DNA of 64,000 nt from Pacificimonas pallii (GCF_019204005.1 NZ_JAGSPA010000001.1:434001-498000); one strand, 5' to 3'. Shown: positions 18,079 through 26,930, numbered from the stretch's first letter. The notes: generated by a model not told the origin, from the sequence alone. Translations and numbers: made by a program.

Positions 18079-19146
18079 ATGGCCATTGCCCATATCAACG
18101 CCATCGGGACGGCAAATCCGCCGAATGACATTCACGGTGCCTATGTCGATCTGGTGGCGAACCGTCTCGACAGGCGCAATGCGCGCCTGTTTCGGCGGAT
18201 GGCGGGCCGCGCGGGCATCTCGCACCGCTATTCCGTATTCACGCCGGGCGAGGCCAATGGCGAAAGCGCCGATGCGGAGGGGTTCTTCCGTCACGGCGAC
18301 TATCCCGGCACGCGGGCGCGCATGGACAGGTACGAAGCCGAGGCGCCCGCACTGGCGCTGGCCGCGATCGCGAAACTCGCGCCCGACCCTGCCAAGATCA
18401 CGCATCTGATCGTGTGTTCCTGCACCGGGTTCACCGCGCCCGGCCTTGACCAGCATATCGCGACCGCCATGGGCCTGTCGGCGGATGTCGAGCGCACCGT
18501 GGTGGGCTTCATGGGCTGCTACGCGGCGGTGAACAGCCTGCGCCTTGCCAATCATATCATTCGGTCCACGCCAGAGGCCCGCGTGCTGGTCGTGAATGTC
18601 GAGCTGTGCTCGCTGCACTTTCAGGATACGTCCGACCTTGAGAAGACGCTGTCCTCCATGCTGTTCGCGGACGGCGCGACGGCGGCGCTGGTGACGGCGG
18701 ACCAAACCGGTTTCGCGCTGGAGGATTTCCGCGCCGCCGCCATCGCGCAGAGCGCGGAGGCCATCACCTGGCGCATCGGCGACAGCGGCTTCGACATGCA
18801 TTTGTCGGGCGAGGTGCCGCGCCATATCGAAACCGCCCTGAAGGCCGGCCGCGACGCCGCCGATGGCGGCCTGCTGCGCGGCGAAGCTCCGGAACGCTAT
18901 GACGCATGGGCGGTCCATGCCGGCGGACGCACCATTCTCGACGCGGTCGAGCGCGGTTTCGACCTGCCGGACGACGCCCTGTCGCCGTCACGCGCCGTGC
19001 TCGACACGTTCGGCAACATGTCGAGCGCGACGCTGATGTTCGTCCTGTCGTCCATGCTTGCGGAGGGCCGCAGGGTGACGCGCGGCATGGCAATGGCGTT
19101 CGGTCCCGGTCTGGCAGCGGAGAGTTTCCGCTTCCGCAGCGCCTGA
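18079..19146 (+). CDS. Type III polyketide synthase
   Basis: A 355-residue chalcone-synthase-superfamily enzyme that extends an acyl starter with malonyl-CoA to pyrones or resorcinols. The catalytic triad is visible: Cys147 in VVGFMGCYAAVNSL, His280 in AWAVHAGGRTILDAVE and Asn313 in FGNMSSATLMFVL. The downstream methyltransferase starts 5 bp after its stop and a flavin enzyme follows, the usual bacterial alkylpyrone/alkylresorcinol-type operon. The starter acid cannot be told from sequence alone. Confidence 0.93.
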   Translation: MAIAHINAIGTANPPNDIHGAYVDLVANRLDRRNARLFRRMAGRAGISHRYSVFTPGEANGESADAEGFFRHGDYPGTRARMDRYEAEAPALALAAIAKLAPDPAKITHLIVCSCTGFTAPGLDQHIATAMGLSADVERTVVGFMGCYAAVNSLRLANHIIRSTPEARVLVVNVELCSLHFQDTSDLEKTLSSMLFADGATAALVTADQTGFALEDFRAAAIAQSAEAITWRIGDSGFDMHLSGEVPRHIETALKAGRDAADGGLLRGEAPERYDAWAVHAGGRTILDAVERGFDLPDDALSPSRAVLDTFGNMSSATLMFVLSSMLAEGRRVTRGMAMAFGPGLAAESFRFRSA

Positions 19147-19151
19147 ACGGC

Positions 19152-19820
19152 ATGCGGTCGCGCTCAGCCCAGCAGGAACTGATTGACGATCCCGACCTGC
19201 CGGAAGCGGATTTCGCGGCGGCGATCGATGATCTGGCCAAAGTGAACTGGTGGCTGCGCGGGCACGATCCGACGCTGTCCTTCCTGTCGCGGCACGCGGC
19301 GGCGCTGGATGAATTCAGCCTGCTCGACGTGGGCGCAGGCCAGGGCGACCTCCTCCGCAGCATCGCACGCTGGGCGGACAGGCGCGGTATCCCTGCCCGG
19401 CTGACGGGTATCGACCTCGCATCGGGCGGTGCCCTCGCCAGCGGACGTGCGGGAACCACCGCGAGCTATCTCGTCGGCAATGTCTTCGATCATGACAATC
19501 GCTATGATTTCATCACCAGCGCGCTGTTCACGCATCATCTGCCGGACGCCGACATCGTCCGCTTCATGCGCTGGATGGAGGCGCATGCCCGGCGCGGCTG
19601 GCACATTAACGACCTGCACCGTCATCCGCTGGCCCTGTGGAGCTTTGGCGCCCTGAGCACGGTCATGCGCTGGCATCCCATCGTGCGGCACGATGGCCGC
19701 ATCTCCGTGCGCCGGGCCTTCACACGCAGCGACTGGGAACGGCTGCTGGCAGAGGCTGGCGTCGACGCGGACATCCGCTGGCACCCGATGTTCCGCTGGG
19801 GCGTATCGCGTACAAAATGA
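19152..19820 (+). CDS. SAM-dependent methyltransferase of the polyketide operon
   Basis: A 222-residue class I methyltransferase. Motif I is FSLLDVGAGQGDLLRSIA and motif II is RLTGIDLASG. FITSALFTHHLPDADIVRFMRW follows. The C-terminal FTRSDWERLLAEAG is typical of this UbiE-like group. It lies between the polyketide synthase (5-bp gap) and the flavin oxidoreductase (ATGA overlap), so it probably methylates the polyketide product. No ORF evidence favours an upstream start. Confidence 0.9.
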   Translation: MRSRSAQQELIDDPDLPEADFAAAIDDLAKVNWWLRGHDPTLSFLSRHAAALDEFSLLDVGAGQGDLLRSIARWADRRGIPARLTGIDLASGGALASGRAGTTASYLVGNVFDHDNRYDFITSALFTHHLPDADIVRFMRWMEAHARRGWHINDLHRHPLALWSFGALSTVMRWHPIVRHDGRISVRRAFTRSDWERLLAEAGVDADIRWHPMFRWGVSRTK

Positions 19821-20911
19821 GCCTGGACCAGCTTGTCATCGGCGGCGGTCCGGCAGGGGCGATGCTGGCCGCGGGACTGGCGCAGCAGGGAAAGTCCGTC
19901 ACCCTGCTGGAAGGCACAGGCGGCGCCCATCACAAGGTCTGCGGCGAGTTCCTGTCATGGGAAGCCTGCGCGGCGCTGCGCGGCGAAGGGGTCGATATTG
20001 ACGGTCTGGACGGCGCCCCCATCGACCGCCTGCGCATGATCCACGGTGACAGGGCGGCGGAGACACATTTGCCCGGAACCGCGCTCGGCATCAGCCGCTA
20101 CCGGCTGGACGAAGCCCTGCTTTCCCATGCCGCGGCGCGCGGTGCCCGCGTCAGGCGGGGCACCATGGTCCGCGCCTTCGAAGGGGGCCAGGCGCGGCTG
20201 TCCGATGGTGACGTGCTGGCGGCGGCGCGGACCTGGCTGGCCACCGGCAAGCGTGAGCTGCGCGGTACGGCGCGCGCGATCGGTGCGCAGGCGGTGACCG
20301 ACGGGCTGACGGGTTTCAAGCTGCATGTGCGGCTCGCACCAGCGGATCGGGACGCGATCGCCCGTACGATAGAATTGCACCGGTTCGGCGGCGGCTATGC
20401 CGGGCTGCAGCCGATCGAGGACGGCAAGGCCAATCTGTGCCTGCTGGCGAAGGAAGAGATCGCGCGCGGCGGGTGGGACGGTGTTCGCGCGCATCTGGCG
20501 CTGAGCGCACCGCGGCTGTTCGCGCGGCTGGACCGCGCCGAGGCGCTGTTCGAAAAGCCGCTGGCGATTGCGCGCGTGCCTTACGGCTTTGTGTCAAACG
20601 CGGCGCAGGCCCCGGTACGCATTGGCGATCAGCTGGCGGTCATTCACAGCTTCACCGGCGACGGCATGGCCATCGCGATCACCAGCGGCATCGCCGCCGC
20701 CCGCCTGTCCGGTCATGACGACGCGCACCTGATGCGACAGCTGGCGCGCCGGACGCGCGGCCCGGTCGCGCGCGCCGCGTGGATATATGCCCATTTGTCG
20801 GAAGGCGGGTTTGCCCTGCGCACGGTACAAGCATTCCCCTGGCTCGCGCGGCAGGCCGCCCGCTTCACGCGCGTGGAATTATTAAAGAAATCTAAAGGGA
20901 AGCCGCTGTAA
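19817..20911 (+). CDS. FAD-dependent oxidoreductase of the polyketide operon
   Basis: A 364-residue flavoprotein of the geranylgeranyl-reductase/PHBH-like group. The N-terminal dinucleotide fold is QLVIGGGPAGAMLAAGLAQQG. KVCGEFLSWEA is the conserved cysteine-containing block, and GDQLAVIHSFTGDGMAIAITSG is the FAD-ribityl (GD) motif. The ATG overlaps the methyltransferase stop (ATGA). In analogous operons such enzymes hydroxylate or oxidise the pyrone or resorcinol ring; the reaction here is inferred. Confidence 0.9.
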   Translation: MSLDQLVIGGGPAGAMLAAGLAQQGKSVTLLEGTGGAHHKVCGEFLSWEACAALRGEGVDIDGLDGAPIDRLRMIHGDRAAETHLPGTALGISRYRLDEALLSHAAARGARVRRGTMVRAFEGGQARLSDGDVLAAARTWLATGKRELRGTARAIGAQAVTDGLTGFKLHVRLAPADRDAIARTIELHRFGGGYAGLQPIEDGKANLCLLAKEEIARGGWDGVRAHLALSAPRLFARLDRAEALFEKPLAIARVPYGFVSNAAQAPVRIGDQLAVIHSFTGDGMAIAITSGIAAARLSGHDDAHLMRQLARRTRGPVARAAWIYAHLSEGGFALRTVQAFPWLARQAARFTRVELLKKSKGKPL

Positions 20912-21002
20912 TAGGGAACAAACCCCGTCGCTCGATGTTTGAGTCAGGTGAATGAAATCGAAGCAAACGGCCAAAGGCAAACGGCCAGATGGATAGACGT
21001 AG

Positions 21003-21170
21003 ATGGCCAGCAAGGACAATGAGATGACGGTCAGGACGGAACGAGAGCGCAACGAACTTCGTGATCTGCTCGAGTCGCTCGACCGTCCGTGCGATCAGGC
21101 GGTCATCCGCAGCGGCTATAGCCGTCTGTCGGCAAGTCTTCAGGCGCAGGCGGCGAGCAACGGATCGTAG
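21003..21170 (+). CDS. Small hypothetical protein, 55 aa
   Basis: A 55-residue ORF with an acidic and basic helical middle (RTERERNELRDLLESLDRP) and a polar tail. It has no membrane segment. I see no strong ribosome site. It lies 91 bp after the flavin gene and ends 1 bp before the convergent L,D-transpeptidase stop. I do not recognise the family. Codon choice looks like neighbouring genes, which supports it weakly. Confidence 0.45.
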   Translation: MASKDNEMTVRTERERNELRDLLESLDRPCDQAVIRSGYSRLSASLQAQAASNGS

Positions 21171-21171
21171 C

Positions 21172-21693
21172 CTAGGACGCGCCGATCACGATCCACGTCT
21201 CGGCGGACAGCTTCGGCAATAGCGACCACAGAATATCCCGCTCGATGGCGACACATCCTTCGGTGTGGTCACGTCCATCGACGGTACAGTGAAAAAAAAT
21301 GGCGCTCCCCCTGCCTGCGACCGGCGGCGTGTTATGACTCGTCGTGACGATCAGATCGTACAGGCCGTCCTCCCGCCACAGCCGTTCGGCGGACGCGAAA
21401 CGGGGATGACGAACAGAGCGATTATAGGCCGGATCGCCCACCGCATCGGACCAGCCATCAGACTGTGACAGCCAGCGCCAGGGCAATGCCGTCCGCGGCC
21501 GTTGCAGCCGGTCCGGGCGCACCAGGAGCGTCATCAGGCGGTAGCGCCCCAGCGGCGTCGCGCCGTCGCCCTCGCGCTTCTCCGCATCCGGCACCGCGCC
21601 GGCCTTGCCGATTCTGCAGGGCACCGCGACCGGTCCCGCGGTCAGGATTCCGGTCGTCGTATCGACCTGAATTTCACATATCCCGTCACTCAT
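21172..21693 (-). CDS. L,D-transpeptidase family (YkuD-like) protein
   Basis: A 173-residue protein with the catalytic signature TSHN...GSAIFFHCTV...TEGCVAIER, where the Cys in EGCVAI is the nucleophile and the His in IFFHC assists. Such enzymes make 3-3 peptidoglycan cross-links or attach proteins to peptidoglycan. No signal peptide is visible, unlike typical periplasmic members, so it belongs to the short YkuD group often annotated as of unknown localisation. Its ATG overlaps the recX stop (ATGA). Confidence 0.85.
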   Translation of the reverse strand: MSDGICEIQVDTTTGILTAGPVAVPCRIGKAGAVPDAEKREGDGATPLGRYRLMTLLVRPDRLQRPRTALPWRWLSQSDGWSDAVGDPAYNRSVRHPRFASAERLWREDGLYDLIVTTSHNTPPVAGRGSAIFFHCTVDGRDHTEGCVAIERDILWSLLPKLSAETWIVIGAS

Positions 21694-22253
21694 GGCGCGT
21701 CGTCATCCTGCCATTCCGCCTCCAGCTCCGCGCCCGAAGCCGCCTGCATCAGCCTGCGGACATCATCGAAGCCGTGCCCGGCGCGCATCATCGCCGCCAT
21801 CTGCTTCTGTACGGTCCTTTCATCGGGCTCCGTCCGGGAATAGGGGCCGAAGCGCCGCCGCTTTGCAAAGGACAGCAGGGCCTGCCGCGGGTTCAGTGTC
21901 TCGCTGATATTGGCGCGCAGGCCGTCCGCGACCCCGGCCTGCCGCAGCGCACCCTCGACCCGGCGGGCGCCATAGCCGCGCGCCGACAGGCTGCGCGCCT
22001 TCGCCTCGCCGTAGATCCGGTCATCGACATAGCCGAGCGCAACGAAGCGCGCGCAGAGCGCCTCAGGGTCCGGCGGGCTCTCGCTCTGCCATTCCCGCTC
22101 GCGCAGTTTGCGCGCCAGATAGGTCCTCAGCTTCGCTTCCGTCGTGGCGTAGCGCTCGACATATCGCAGCGCCAATGCCCGCAATTTCTCCTCGTCAAGC
22201 GGACGCGGCACGCGGGGTTTGCGCTCATATGAGGTCGGTTTCGGGCGAGGCAC
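21690..22253 (-). CDS. recX: Regulatory protein RecX
   Basis: A 187-residue RecX family protein, which modulates RecA filament growth. Helical three-helix repeats are visible around LRALALRYVERYATTEAKLRTYL and ALGYVDDRIYGEAKARSL. I chose the GTG at 22253 (CAGGA about 9 bp upstream), which gives the usual short basic start VPRPKPTSYERK; the ORF could begin at TTG 22304. RecA is not in the window. It is translationally coupled to the L,D-transpeptidase. Confidence 0.85.
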   Translation of the reverse strand: MPRPKPTSYERKPRVPRPLDEEKLRALALRYVERYATTEAKLRTYLARKLREREWQSESPPDPEALCARFVALGYVDDRIYGEAKARSLSARGYGARRVEGALRQAGVADGLRANISETLNPRQALLSFAKRRRFGPYSRTEPDERTVQKQMAAMMRAGHGFDDVRRLMQAASGAELEAEWQDDDAP

Positions 22254-22335
22254 GCCCAAATCCTGCCATAGTAGCGTCGGATTTTGAACGCCGATAATTG
22301 ACAAATAAGATGATGACCGCCTGCATCATGTATCT

Positions 22336-22364
22336 TTGGCAGGCACGTCACTTTTGTGTAACAG
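22336..22364 (+). promoter_or_regulatory. Candidate sigma-70 promoter of the sphingolipid genes
   Basis: TTGGCA (22336-22341), 17-bp spacer, TAACAG (22359-22364), in the gap between divergent recX and the acyl-ACP synthetase gene. Transcription would start near 22371, which supports a translation start downstream of that point. Confidence 0.4.
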
Positions 22365-22441
22365 ACGTCCAAAGTGAGGCCGACCCCGTGAGGATTGTGA
22401 GTGACGAAAGCCGATCGCAGGATGCCCAGGATATTGATTTC

Positions 22442-24202
22442 ATGGGCACAGATCAGGTGAGCGAAGTTCGTGAACCAACACCTACGGCGAGCGGCATCGT
22501 ACGCCGTCTCGCTGATTTCGACACGCTGGGCGACGCGCTCGACTATGCGGCGGACGGTGCCTGCGGCCTGAATTTTTTCGATGCGCGCGCCGCAAATCCC
22601 CGGGTTCAATCCTATAAGGCACTGCAATCCGACGCCCGTGCGCATGCGCTGCGCCTGATCGCCATGGGGGCGAAACCGGGCGATCGCGTGGCTCTGATCG
22701 CGGAAACCGGGCCTGAATTCGTCGCCACCTTCTTCGGCTGCATCTATGCGGGCGTCCTCCCCGTACCACTGCCCCTGCCGACCAGTTTCGGCGGGCGCGA
22801 AAGCTATGTCAGCCAGATCAGCAACCAGCTGAATTCCTGCGATCCGATGCTGGCCATCGCGCCGCCCGCGCTGACGGAATTCGTCGCGCAGGCGACCGCG
22901 CATATGGACGGCGTCGACGTCCTGGGCTGGGATAGTTTCGAGGCGCTGCCCGCCCCTGCCGCGGATCTGCCCCGGCCTTCGCCCGACGATATCGCCTATC
23001 TGCAATATTCCAGCGGTTCGACGCGGTTCCCGCACGGCGTGGAAGTCACGCACCGCGCCCTGCTGGCGAATCTGAACGGGCATGCCGTCGGTGTCGGCCT
23101 GGCCGATGAGGACCGCGTCATTTCGTGGCTGCCTTATTATCACGATATGGGCCTTGTCGGCTGCCTGCTGTCACCGATCGCGAACCAGGTCAGCGCCGAT
23201 TATCTGGCAACGGAGGATTTCGCGCGCCGGCCGCTCAGCTGGCTCAGCCTGATCAGCCGCCATGACGGCACCACGCTCAGCTATTCGCCCACGTTCGGCT
23301 ATGACATCTGCACAAGGCGCATTTCCAGCCAGACCCGCGCGGGCGACAGGTTCGACCTGTCGCGCTGGCGTGTGGCCGGGAACGGCGCCGACATGATCCG
23401 TCCTTCCGTGATGGAGCAATTCGCCAGGACCTTCGCGCCTGCCGGGTTCAACCCGGGTGCCTTCATGCCCAGCTACGGCCTGGCCGAGGCCACGCTGGCC
23501 GTCACCATGTCGCGCCCCGGCGATGGCATAGAGGTCGATGAGGTCGATGAGACGCGCCTTGGCGGACAGGGCGCATCGGCGGACGGCGCAGAGGCCGGTG
23601 CGGGCCGCACCCGCCGTCTGGTCAATTGCGGCTATGCCCTGCCCGGCATGGAAATCGAAATCCGCGACCATGACGATATCGTTCTTTCCGAAGGGGAAAT
23701 CGGCCGCGTCCTGACGCGCGGGCCAAGTATCATGACCGGCTATTTCCGCGATCCGGAGGCGACCGCGGCCTGTCTGCGGGACGGCTGGCTGGACACGGGC
23801 GACATGGGCTATCTGAAGGGCGGCGCGATCTACATTGTCGGCCGCGCCAAGGACATGATCATCATCAACGGCAAGAATCACTGGCCGCAGGATATTGAGT
23901 GGGGCGTCGAACAGCTGCCGCACTTCAAGGCGGGCGACATTGCCGCATTCGCGATCACGACATCCGACGGCGAGGAAAGACCGGCCGTTCTGGTTCAGTG
24001 CCGCACGTCGGACCTTGCCGAGCGCGCACGGCTGATCGCCACCATCAGGGACAGGATCAAGACGATGACCGGCATGAGCTGCGTCGTTGAACTGGTCCCG
24101 GCCCGCAGCCTGCCTTTGACAAGTTCCGGCAAGCTAAGCCGGTCGAAGGCGCGCAAAATGTATCTGTCCGGCGACATCCAGCCTCTGGATATCGCGGCTT
24201 AA
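22442..24202 (+). CDS. aasR: Fatty acyl-AMP ligase, acyl-ACP synthetase of sphingolipid pathway
   Basis: About 586 residues, of the fatty acyl-AMP ligase group: motif YLQYSSGSTRFPHGVEVTH, then PYYHDMGLVG, SYGLAEATLA and DTGDMGYLKGGAIYIVGRAKDMIIINGKN read in order. The insertion-bearing FAAL architecture fits loading of acyl-AMP onto ACP rather than CoA. In Caulobacter an acyl-ACP synthetase (AasR) with CerR, an ACP and Spt makes ceramide precursors; the same four genes are here in a row. Start uncertain: ATG 22442 chosen, GTG 22388 possible, and an ORF start at 22298 would precede the predicted promoter. Confidence 0.87.
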   Translation: MGTDQVSEVREPTPTASGIVRRLADFDTLGDALDYAADGACGLNFFDARAANPRVQSYKALQSDARAHALRLIAMGAKPGDRVALIAETGPEFVATFFGCIYAGVLPVPLPLPTSFGGRESYVSQISNQLNSCDPMLAIAPPALTEFVAQATAHMDGVDVLGWDSFEALPAPAADLPRPSPDDIAYLQYSSGSTRFPHGVEVTHRALLANLNGHAVGVGLADEDRVISWLPYYHDMGLVGCLLSPIANQVSADYLATEDFARRPLSWLSLISRHDGTTLSYSPTFGYDICTRRISSQTRAGDRFDLSRWRVAGNGADMIRPSVMEQFARTFAPAGFNPGAFMPSYGLAEATLAVTMSRPGDGIEVDEVDETRLGGQGASADGAEAGAGRTRRLVNCGYALPGMEIEIRDHDDIVLSEGEIGRVLTRGPSIMTGYFRDPEATAACLRDGWLDTGDMGYLKGGAIYIVGRAKDMIIINGKNHWPQDIEWGVEQLPHFKAGDIAAFAITTSDGEERPAVLVQCRTSDLAERARLIATIRDRIKTMTGMSCVVELVPARSLPLTSSGKLSRSKARKMYLSGDIQPLDIAA

Positions 24203-24210
24203 CATACCCC

Positions 24211-24300
24211 CGTCATACCGCCGAAAGCCGGTATCCATCTCTTGCGACGGCATCCGGGTTTCAACCCAAGAGATGGACTTTGGCTTTCGCCGGAATGACG
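24211..24300. repeat. Long imperfect inverted repeat between aasR and cerR
   Basis: Arms 24211-24244 and 24267-24300, each 34 bp, pair with a few mismatches around a 22-base loop. The outer ends are CGTCAT and ATGACG. This is a typical dispersed intergenic palindrome of alphaproteobacteria and shares its ends with the hairpin at 11089. It could stabilise or partly end the aasR transcript before cerR. Confidence 0.8.
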
Positions 24301-24339
24301 TGCTGTATAAATCCACGGAAACCCGGTAGAATCAGCGCC

Positions 24340-25254
24340 ATGAAACTCGCAATCACCGGCGGCACAGGGTTCGTCGGCCAGCACCTTATCGAGCGCGCCG
24401 TGGCGGCGGGGCACGGCGTCACCGCCCTGACCCGGCGCGGTCAACCCTCCCGCTCCGGCGTGACATGGACGCCGGGTGACCTTTCGGACGACGCCGCGCT
24501 CATGGAACTCTGCACCGGCGCGGATGCGGTCATCCATGTCGCGGGCGTGGTCAATGCGAAGGACGAGGCCGGGTTTCGCGCGGGCAATGTGGAAGGAACG
24601 CGCACCATGCTGCGCGCCGCCGCCGCGGCGGGTGTGAAGCGGTTCATCCATGTCTCGTCCCTATCGGCGCGCGAACCGGGCCTGTCGCTTTACGGCGCGT
24701 CAAAGGCAAAGGCGGACCGGCTGGTGGAGGCGTCCGGTCTTGACTGGACCATCGTGCGCCCGCCCGCCGTCTACGGGCCGGGCGAGACGGAAATGCTCGA
24801 CCTCTACCGCCTCGCCGCGAAAGGCTGGGGCGTGGTGCCGGGCAAGGGGCGCTTCTCGCTGATCTACGTCACCGATCTGGCGGACGCACTCATCGCGCTG
24901 GCCGCTTCTGGCGCAGGCATGCACGGTATTTTCGAAATCGAGGATGGCTCGGGCGGGCTGGATCATCGGGACATGGCAAAATTGATCGGGGATGCCGTCG
25001 GCACCAGGCCGCGCGCCCTCCGCCTGCCGCTTGCCGCACTCAACATCGGCGCCGCCGCCGACACGCTGCGCGCGAAGCTGGCGGGGGGGCGGCCCAAACT
25101 CAGTTTCGACCGGGCGCGTTATATCGCGCATCCGGACTGGACCGCCGACGTTGGTCCCCTGCGCGCGCTCGGCATCTGGCAGCCGCATGTTCCGCCTCAT
25201 GACGGCGTGAAGCGGACGGCGGACTGGTACCGCCAGAACGGCATGCTGCGCTGA
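24340..25254 (+). CDS. cerR: NAD-dependent epimerase-type reductase CerR
   Basis: A 304-residue extended short-chain dehydrogenase. The NAD(P) fold is MKLAITGGTGFVGQHLIERA. The catalytic YxxxK is in SLYGASKAKADRLV, after VSSLSAREPG. Next to acyl-ACP synthetase, ACP and Spt genes it matches CerR, the ceramide-pathway reductase that reduces the 3-keto group in Caulobacter. The ATG at 24340 starts directly with the cofactor motif. The assignment depends on synteny; alone it would be a generic epimerase. Confidence 0.85.
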   Translation: MKLAITGGTGFVGQHLIERAVAAGHGVTALTRRGQPSRSGVTWTPGDLSDDAALMELCTGADAVIHVAGVVNAKDEAGFRAGNVEGTRTMLRAAAAAGVKRFIHVSSLSAREPGLSLYGASKAKADRLVEASGLDWTIVRPPAVYGPGETEMLDLYRLAAKGWGVVPGKGRFSLIYVTDLADALIALAASGAGMHGIFEIEDGSGGLDHRDMAKLIGDAVGTRPRALRLPLAALNIGAAADTLRAKLAGGRPKLSFDRARYIAHPDWTADVGPLRALGIWQPHVPPHDGVKRTADWYRQNGMLR

Positions 25255-25328
25255 AATGCGCCCATCTCGTGCCGCGCCCCCGCCATAATCCCTTGGCAGG
25301 CGCGGGCCGATTTACATAAGGACAGGAT

Positions 25329-25574
25329 ATGCTGACCAAAGACACGGTGCTGCCGCGCCTCATCGAAATCATCACGCCGTTCAACAGGGCGGGCACCGAC
25401 CTGAACGCGAAAACCACCTTCGCGACGGATCTGGAGCTCGACAGCCTGACGGTCATGGACCTGACGGCGGAGATCGAGGACGAATATGACATGCTTATCC
25501 CCGTCAACATGCTGCCTGACCTTGAAACCATCGGTGATGTCGCCGATGCCGTCGTGAAGATCAAAAATGCCTGA
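25329..25574 (+). CDS. Acyl carrier protein of the sphingolipid cluster
   Basis: An 81-residue carrier protein. The phosphopantetheine site is Ser39 in LELDSLTVMDL, followed by the acidic helix II and LETIGDVADAVVK. It overlaps the spt start by 8 bp. It probably carries the fatty acyl group loaded by the upstream acyl-AMP ligase and hands it to Spt, as the dedicated ACP does in Caulobacter. The general AcpP for fatty acid synthesis would be elsewhere. Confidence 0.92.
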   Translation: MLTKDTVLPRLIEIITPFNRAGTDLNAKTTFATDLELDSLTVMDLTAEIEDEYDMLIPVNMLPDLETIGDVADAVVKIKNA

Positions 25575-26772
25575 CCTGTTCGACAAGTTTCAGCCGCTGA
25601 TCGATCAATATGAGGGTCTGATGGCGTCGGGCCTGCGCGACCCGTTTCACCTGCAGATGGACGAGATCCTGTCACCGACCCGCGCGGTGGTGAACGGCAG
25701 GGAGATCATCCTGGTCGGCACCTATAATTACATGGGCATGACCTTCGATCCCGACGTGATCGAGGCGGGCCAGAAGGCGCTGGCGGAATTCGGCGCGGGC
25801 ACGACCGGCAGCCGCGTCCTGAATGGCACCTTTCAGGGCCATGCGGAGTGCGAAGCGGCGCTGCGCGATTTCTACGACATGGAACACGCGATGGTGTTCT
25901 CCACCGGCTATCAGGCCAATCTGGGCCTGATGTCGGCAATTGCGGGGCGCGGCGATTATATCGTGCTCGACGCCGACAGCCATGCGTCCATCTATGATGG
26001 CTGCGCGATGGGCAATGCCGACATCGTCCGTTTCAAGCACAATGATGTCGCCGACCTGGAAAAGCGTCTGAAGCGCATCCCGGACGGCGCGGGCGTGCTC
26101 GTCGTGCTGGAGGGGGTTTATTCCATGGTCGGCGACATCGCGCCGCTGAAGGAAATGGTCGCCGTCGCGAAGGCCGCGGGCGCCATGATCGCCGTCGATG
26201 AAGCGCATGCGATGGGCTTCTTCGGCGAACATGGCCGCGGCGTGTTCGAACAGGCGGGCGTCGAGGACGATGTCGATTTCGTCGTCGGCACTTTCTCAAA
26301 GTCGGTCGGCACCGTCGGCGGCTTCATCGTTTCCAATCATCCGAAGTTCGAGGTTCTGCGGTTCGTCGCACGGCCCTATGTCTACACGGCCAGCCTGCCG
26401 CCCGCCGTCGTCGCCTGTTCCGCCGCCAGCATCCGCAAGCTGAAATATGCGCACAACAAGCGCGCGCATCTGTGGGAGGCGTCGCGCCATCTCCACAAAA
26501 GCCTGCGCGAAGCGGGCTTCACACTGGGTACCGAGACGGCGGAAAGCGCCATCATCGCGGTAAAAATGCCGGATCAGGAAACCAGCGCGAAGATGTGGAC
26601 CGCCCTCATCGAGGAAGGCGTCTATGTGAACATGGTCCCGCCGCAGGCCACACCGGGCCTGCACCTGCTGCGCTGTTCGCTATGCGCCGATCATACGTCG
26701 GCGCAGGTCGAGGAAATCATCGCCCGCTTCAAGCGCGCAGCGGCAACGGCCGGGTTACCGCTGAAGGCTTAG
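25567..26772 (+). CDS. spt: Serine palmitoyltransferase
   Basis: A 401-residue PLP-dependent alpha-oxoamine synthase that condenses serine with an acyl thioester to 3-ketosphinganine, the first committed sphingolipid step. Motifs are LVGTYNYMGM, GTTGSRVLNGTFQGHAECE, HASIYDGC, AVDEAHAMGFFGEHGRG and the PLP lysine Lys245 in GTFSKSVGTVGGF. KBL and BioF are close relatives, but the adjacent ACP, CerR and acyl-ACP synthetase genes favour Spt. No bacterial ceramide synthase is in the window. Confidence 0.92.
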   Translation: MPDLFDKFQPLIDQYEGLMASGLRDPFHLQMDEILSPTRAVVNGREIILVGTYNYMGMTFDPDVIEAGQKALAEFGAGTTGSRVLNGTFQGHAECEAALRDFYDMEHAMVFSTGYQANLGLMSAIAGRGDYIVLDADSHASIYDGCAMGNADIVRFKHNDVADLEKRLKRIPDGAGVLVVLEGVYSMVGDIAPLKEMVAVAKAAGAMIAVDEAHAMGFFGEHGRGVFEQAGVEDDVDFVVGTFSKSVGTVGGFIVSNHPKFEVLRFVARPYVYTASLPPAVVACSAASIRKLKYAHNKRAHLWEASRHLHKSLREAGFTLGTETAESAIIAVKMPDQETSAKMWTALIEEGVYVNMVPPQATPGLHLLRCSLCADHTSAQVEEIIARFKRAAATAGLPLKA

Positions 26773-26850
26773 GACGGGAATACCTCCAAGAGGAGTCACC
26801 CCGGCGAGAGCCAGTAAGACGTGTGTCGAAATGCAATGCTCAAAACCCCG

Positions 26851-26930
26851 ATCATCCTGAGCTTGTCGAAGGACGCACCCAGGCTGCTGCAATACCATCG
26901 TGCGGCCCTCGACTACGCTCGGGATGATGG
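26851..26930. repeat. Dispersed hairpin repeat
   Basis: ATCATCCTGAGCTTGTCGAA (26851-26870) is complementary, with mismatches, to 26909-26928. It belongs to the ATCCTGAG...CGAAGGACGCAC family also seen at 30187 and, diverged, at 33468 and 33622. It lies in the 202-bp convergent gap between spt and the universal stress protein, where I see no gene. Confidence 0.7.

Noticed and set aside
22298-22441. Longer N-terminus of the acyl-AMP ligase starting at 22298
   Set aside because: It would overlap the longer recX form and precede the predicted promoter, and the extra residues do not resemble family N-termini.
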